NCBI GenBank assembly: GCA_024233305.1
Contig: JACKPV010000044.1
Coordinates: 1-53,146 of the forward strand
DNA from: Verrucomicrobiales bacterium
Lineage (GTDB): Bacteria; Verrucomicrobiota; Verrucomicrobiia; Limisphaerales; J093
Length of the DNA stretch: 53,146 nt
Reading direction: 5' to 3'
A program made the translations under genes and the position numbers. Below are positions 51,103 through 53,146 of the stretch, piece after piece. The notes under the pieces were generated by a model that was given only the letters and a program-made list of their open reading frames with translations, had not been told where the DNA came from and did no database searches. Position 1 is the first letter of the stretch. The number at the start of each line of letters is the position of its first letter.

Positions 51103-51849
51103 ATGAAAGCCCAGCAACCACCGTTGCCGGTCCGGCGCGCCGTCGCGGGATCCGGCTTCACGCTGATCGAACTGCTGGTGGTCATCGCCATCATCGGCAT
51201 CCTGGCCGGCATGCTGCTCCCGGCGCTGAGCAAGGCCAAGGAACAGGGCCAGCGGACCAAATGTCTCGGCAACGTGAAACAAATCCTCCTCGCCACACAC
51301 ATGTATGTGCTCGATTACGAGGATTACCTTCCCTACACCTCGTGGAGTTCGGGCACGTTCGATGTGCCCAACTGGATGTACATGCGGGTGCGCGGGAACA
51401 CCCCGGACCACACGGTCGAGCAGGGCCTCCTCTGGCCCTATCACAACTCGGCGCAGATTTATCGCTGCCCCCTCGACCGCACCAACACCGCCCTGTTCCG
51501 GCAGCGGGAGATGCCGGTCGGCAGCTACGTGATGAACGGCGCGGTCTCGAGCTATTCCACCGGCCCGAACGGGTCCTGGACGACGCACAAGATGGCGGCG
51601 TTCAAGCCCGACTACATGCTGTACTGGGAGGCCGACGAGAAGCTGCCTTCAAATTGGGACAACGTCGCCAGCCGTCCCGACGAGGGCGTGACCGAGCGGC
51701 ACAACACCGGGACCGTGATGGGGATGTTCGGCGGCCAGACGGAGTACATGCAGTTTCGCAAGTACTACCAGGAGGCCGGGATCGGTGGCTTTCCCGGCCA
51801 ACGCCCGGGGCGGTTCTGGTGCGATCCTAACTCGCGGACCGGCGGCTGA
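51103..51849 (+). CDS. Pseudopilin-like protein
   Basis: This 248-residue protein has the prepilin leader ending SGFTLIELLVVIAIIGILAG (cleavage after Gly18, Glu at +5). It continues with CLGNVKQILLATHMYVLDYE and a YRCPLDRT segment, as in the H-X9-DG family. The C-terminal motif is altered: ERHNTGTVMGMFGGQTEYM replaces the usual FADGH, so this paralogue may have lost that site. It is followed by a lipoprotein gene 42 bases later and is probably co-transcribed with it. A near-consensus promoter ends 9 bases before the ATG, with no Shine-Dalgarno sequence. Confidence 0.88.
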   Translation: MKAQQPPLPVRRAVAGSGFTLIELLVVIAIIGILAGMLLPALSKAKEQGQRTKCLGNVKQILLATHMYVLDYEDYLPYTSWSSGTFDVPNWMYMRVRGNTPDHTVEQGLLWPYHNSAQIYRCPLDRTNTALFRQREMPVGSYVMNGAVSSYSTGPNGSWTTHKMAAFKPDYMLYWEADEKLPSNWDNVASRPDEGVTERHNTGTVMGMFGGQTEYMQFRKYYQEAGIGGFPGQRPGRFWCDPNSRTGG

Positions 51850-51890
51850 ATCACGCCCCGAGCCCGAAGCCCGAAAACAAGATCTTGTCC

Positions 51891-52286
51891 ATGTCTCCTC
51901 ATCGATCAGTCATCAGTCTCGTCGCCATCGCCCTGGGGCTGGCAGTTGTCACCGCCGGTTGTGGACGGAGCGGCAGCGAACACAGCGGTCTGGCCCGAAC
52001 GCCGGGAGAGGCGGCCTCGCAGTTGGATCAGGCCTTCGCCGATGCGGACGCCGAGGCGCGCGAAGCGGCCGCGGCCGCGTCCGAGGCCCTGCGGCGTCAG
52101 CAATACGAAACCGCCCTGCGCAACCTCGTCGCCATTGAGACACGGCCCAACGTCAGTCTCGATCAGGGCATGGCGGTGTACAGCTCGATGCGCACCCTCG
52201 AAGCGGACCTCGTCGCGGCCATGCAGGCCGGGGACGAGAACGCGAAGCGCACCTACCTGATGCTCAAGGCGATGAAGCGCAACTGA
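51891..52286 (+). CDS. Small lipoprotein of unknown function
   Basis: This 131-residue protein has a lipoprotein signal ending VVTAGC (Cys24). The mature part is helical and charged, with a long Ala/Glu/Asp-rich coiled-coil-like stretch (DQAFADADAEAREAAAAAS) and a C-terminal helix (YSSMRTLEADLVAAMQAG). Such small lipoproteins often follow pseudopilin genes in Verrucomicrobia. ATG 51891 is preferred to the in-frame TTG at 51885. It lies 42 bases after the pseudopilin gene and is likely in the same transcript. Function is unknown. Confidence 0.7.
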   Translation: MSPHRSVISLVAIALGLAVVTAGCGRSGSEHSGLARTPGEAASQLDQAFADADAEAREAAAAASEALRRQQYETALRNLVAIETRPNVSLDQGMAVYSSMRTLEADLVAAMQAGDENAKRTYLMLKAMKRN

Positions 52287-52331
52287 GCGCAAGACCCCGG
52301 CGTCCGTTGGCCTGTGCGCTGGATCCTGGCT

Positions 52332-52361
52332 TTGACGCGACGGGCCCAGGTCGGGCATGGT
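52332..52361 (+). promoter_or_regulatory. Candidate leaderless promoter of the transglutaminase-like gene
   Basis: TTGACG (52332-52337), an 18-base spacer and CATGGT (52356-52361) end 6 bases before ATG 52368. Confidence 0.4.
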
Positions 52362-52367
52362 GCCGAC

Positions 52368-53146
52368 ATGATACGTGCCCTGCTTTCGTGCCTCCTCGGC
52401 GTCGCGGCCTCGGCCGGCCCGCTGGACGACTTCATCGCCACCGCCAAGTCCGACCATGGCGAGGCCGGAGCGCGGGCGGCCTGCTTCCTCGTCGCGAACA
52501 TGCCCGAGGCCGACCGCAATGCGTTGTCGGTCGCGTTTCTCACCGAGAACCTGAACCTGGCGTTTCAGGCGCGCCGTGAATTCCCGTGGGCGGCGCAGGT
52601 GCCCGAAGATATTTTCCTCAACGATGTGCTGCCCTACGCCGTGTTCGACGAGTCCCGCGATCCGTGGCGGGCAGAGTTGCTGGCGACAAGCCGGGAACTG
52701 GTGAAGGAGGCCCGGACGGCTGCGGAGGCGGCGCAGGCGTTGAATCGCCAGCTCTTCAAGGTCATCAACGTCCACTACAACACCGGTCGAAAACGGCCGA
52801 ACCAGAGCCTCAAGGAATCGCAGGCCCTGGGCATGGCCACCTGCACCGGGTTGTCCATCATTCTCGTCGAAGCCTGCCGGGCCGTCGGAGTGCCGGCCCG
52901 CGCCGTGGGCACGCCGCTCTGGAGCAACCTGCGCGGGAACCACACCTGGGTCGAGATCTGGGATGGCGACTGGCATTTCACCGGCGCCGACGAATACGAT
53001 GCACGGGGATTGGATCGAGGCTGGTTCGTCGGGGATGCGGCGAAGGCGCAGGCCGACGTCCCGCGGCACGCGATTTACGCCACGTCCTGGAAACAGGCCG
53101 GGTTGTCCTTCCCCATGGTCTGGTCGCGCCGGGACGACTCGGTGGC
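52368..53146 (+). CDS. Exported transglutaminase-like protein (3' end outside window)
   Basis: At least 259 residues are encoded, with no stop before the window edge. A short signal peptide (MIRALLSCLLGVAASAGP) is followed by a helical region and the transglutaminase-like core: MATCTGLSIILVEACRAVGV supplies the Cys, GNHTWVEIWDGDWHF supplies the His, and GADEYDA the Asp region. The arrangement CTGLS...R.vGvPAR.vgtp...HtWvE fits the Transglut_core superfamily of cysteine proteases or amidases. I recall Verrucomicrobia proteins of this type with longer C-terminal additions that would lie outside the window. Substrate unknown. Confidence 0.82.
   Translation, partial: MIRALLSCLLGVAASAGPLDDFIATAKSDHGEAGARAACFLVANMPEADRNALSVAFLTENLNLAFQARREFPWAAQVPEDIFLNDVLPYAVFDESRDPWRAELLATSRELVKEARTAAEAAQALNRQLFKVINVHYNTGRKRPNQSLKESQALGMATCTGLSIILVEACRAVGVPARAVGTPLWSNLRGNHTWVEIWDGDWHFTGADEYDARGLDRGWFVGDAAKAQADVPRHAIYATSWKQAGLSFPMVWSRRDDSV

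Noticed and set aside
1..53146. tRNA, rRNA, CRISPR arrays, insertion sequences, phage genes
   Set aside because: No cloverleaf, rRNA signature, regularly spaced repeat, transposase or integrase motif was found on reading both strands.

Overview
The window is GC-rich and packed with genes on both strands. It most likely comes from a member of the Verrucomicrobiota, probably a Limisphaerales/Pedosphaera-like soil or freshwater lineage. The clues are three pseudopilin-like proteins with the FTLIELLVVIAII leader and a C-terminal 'H..G...FADGH' motif, PQQ-type beta-propeller proteins, an exported GH29/GH30/GH116/sulfatase/sialidase repertoire, a DUF6600-type lipoprotein, a 43-residue basic protein starting MGRQHNK, and an EF-P with Asn at the loop tip. 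This placement rests on remembered family features, not on a search.

Layout. 1-2445: RNA turnover and phosphate metabolism (3' end of rny, a LOG-family nucleotide hydrolase, a PPK2 kinase; the last two overlap by ATGA). 2854-8086: a beta-propeller protein, a relic of a second one, a multi-hairpin intergenic repeat, and a GH29-GH30 pair. 8282-10549: a methyltransferase, an M23 peptidase and a SecD-head-like lipoprotein. 10594-15515: the MGRQHNK protein, an AsmA-like protein, a second beta-propeller protein, an HhH-like protein, efp and a GDPD-like hydrolase. 15859-21739: a large DUF6600 lipoprotein, a secreted laminin-G-like protein, a Gfo/Idh/MocA oxidoreductase and tgt. 22028-27795: an MBOAT-SGNH pair, a DUF1232-like protein, a strongly conserved but uncharacterised protein, and an orphan response regulator coupled to a DUF6483 protein. 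28014-30321: hcp with a near-perfect CRP/FNR-type (HcpR/DNR-like) palindrome upstream, and a DUF2752 protein. 30452-34080: a DUF3472-sialidase fusion, a small anchored protein and a pseudopilin.

The least conventional part is 34195-46221. An intergenic repeat is followed by two translationally coupled giant membrane proteins (exosortase-like membrane half without the catalytic Cys, plus GATase/DUF4350-like outer domains), two small exported Cys-motif proteins, a Met-rich exported protein coupled to a pseudopilin, and a 1289-residue membrane protein combining Cache-type sensor regions with a C-terminal P-loop NTPase. The right end (46244-53146) holds a Tat-exported GH116 with an inserted lectin-like region, a sulfatase, a third pseudopilin with a lipoprotein, and a transglutaminase-like protein cut by the window edge.

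A cross-cutting feature is the start signal. Many monocistronic genes lack a Shine-Dalgarno sequence. Several have a TTGnnn - 16 to 19 nt - TAnnnT-like pair whose -10 box ends only 6-9 nt before the ATG, which suggests leaderless transcripts. No tRNA, rRNA, CRISPR array or insertion sequence was seen.
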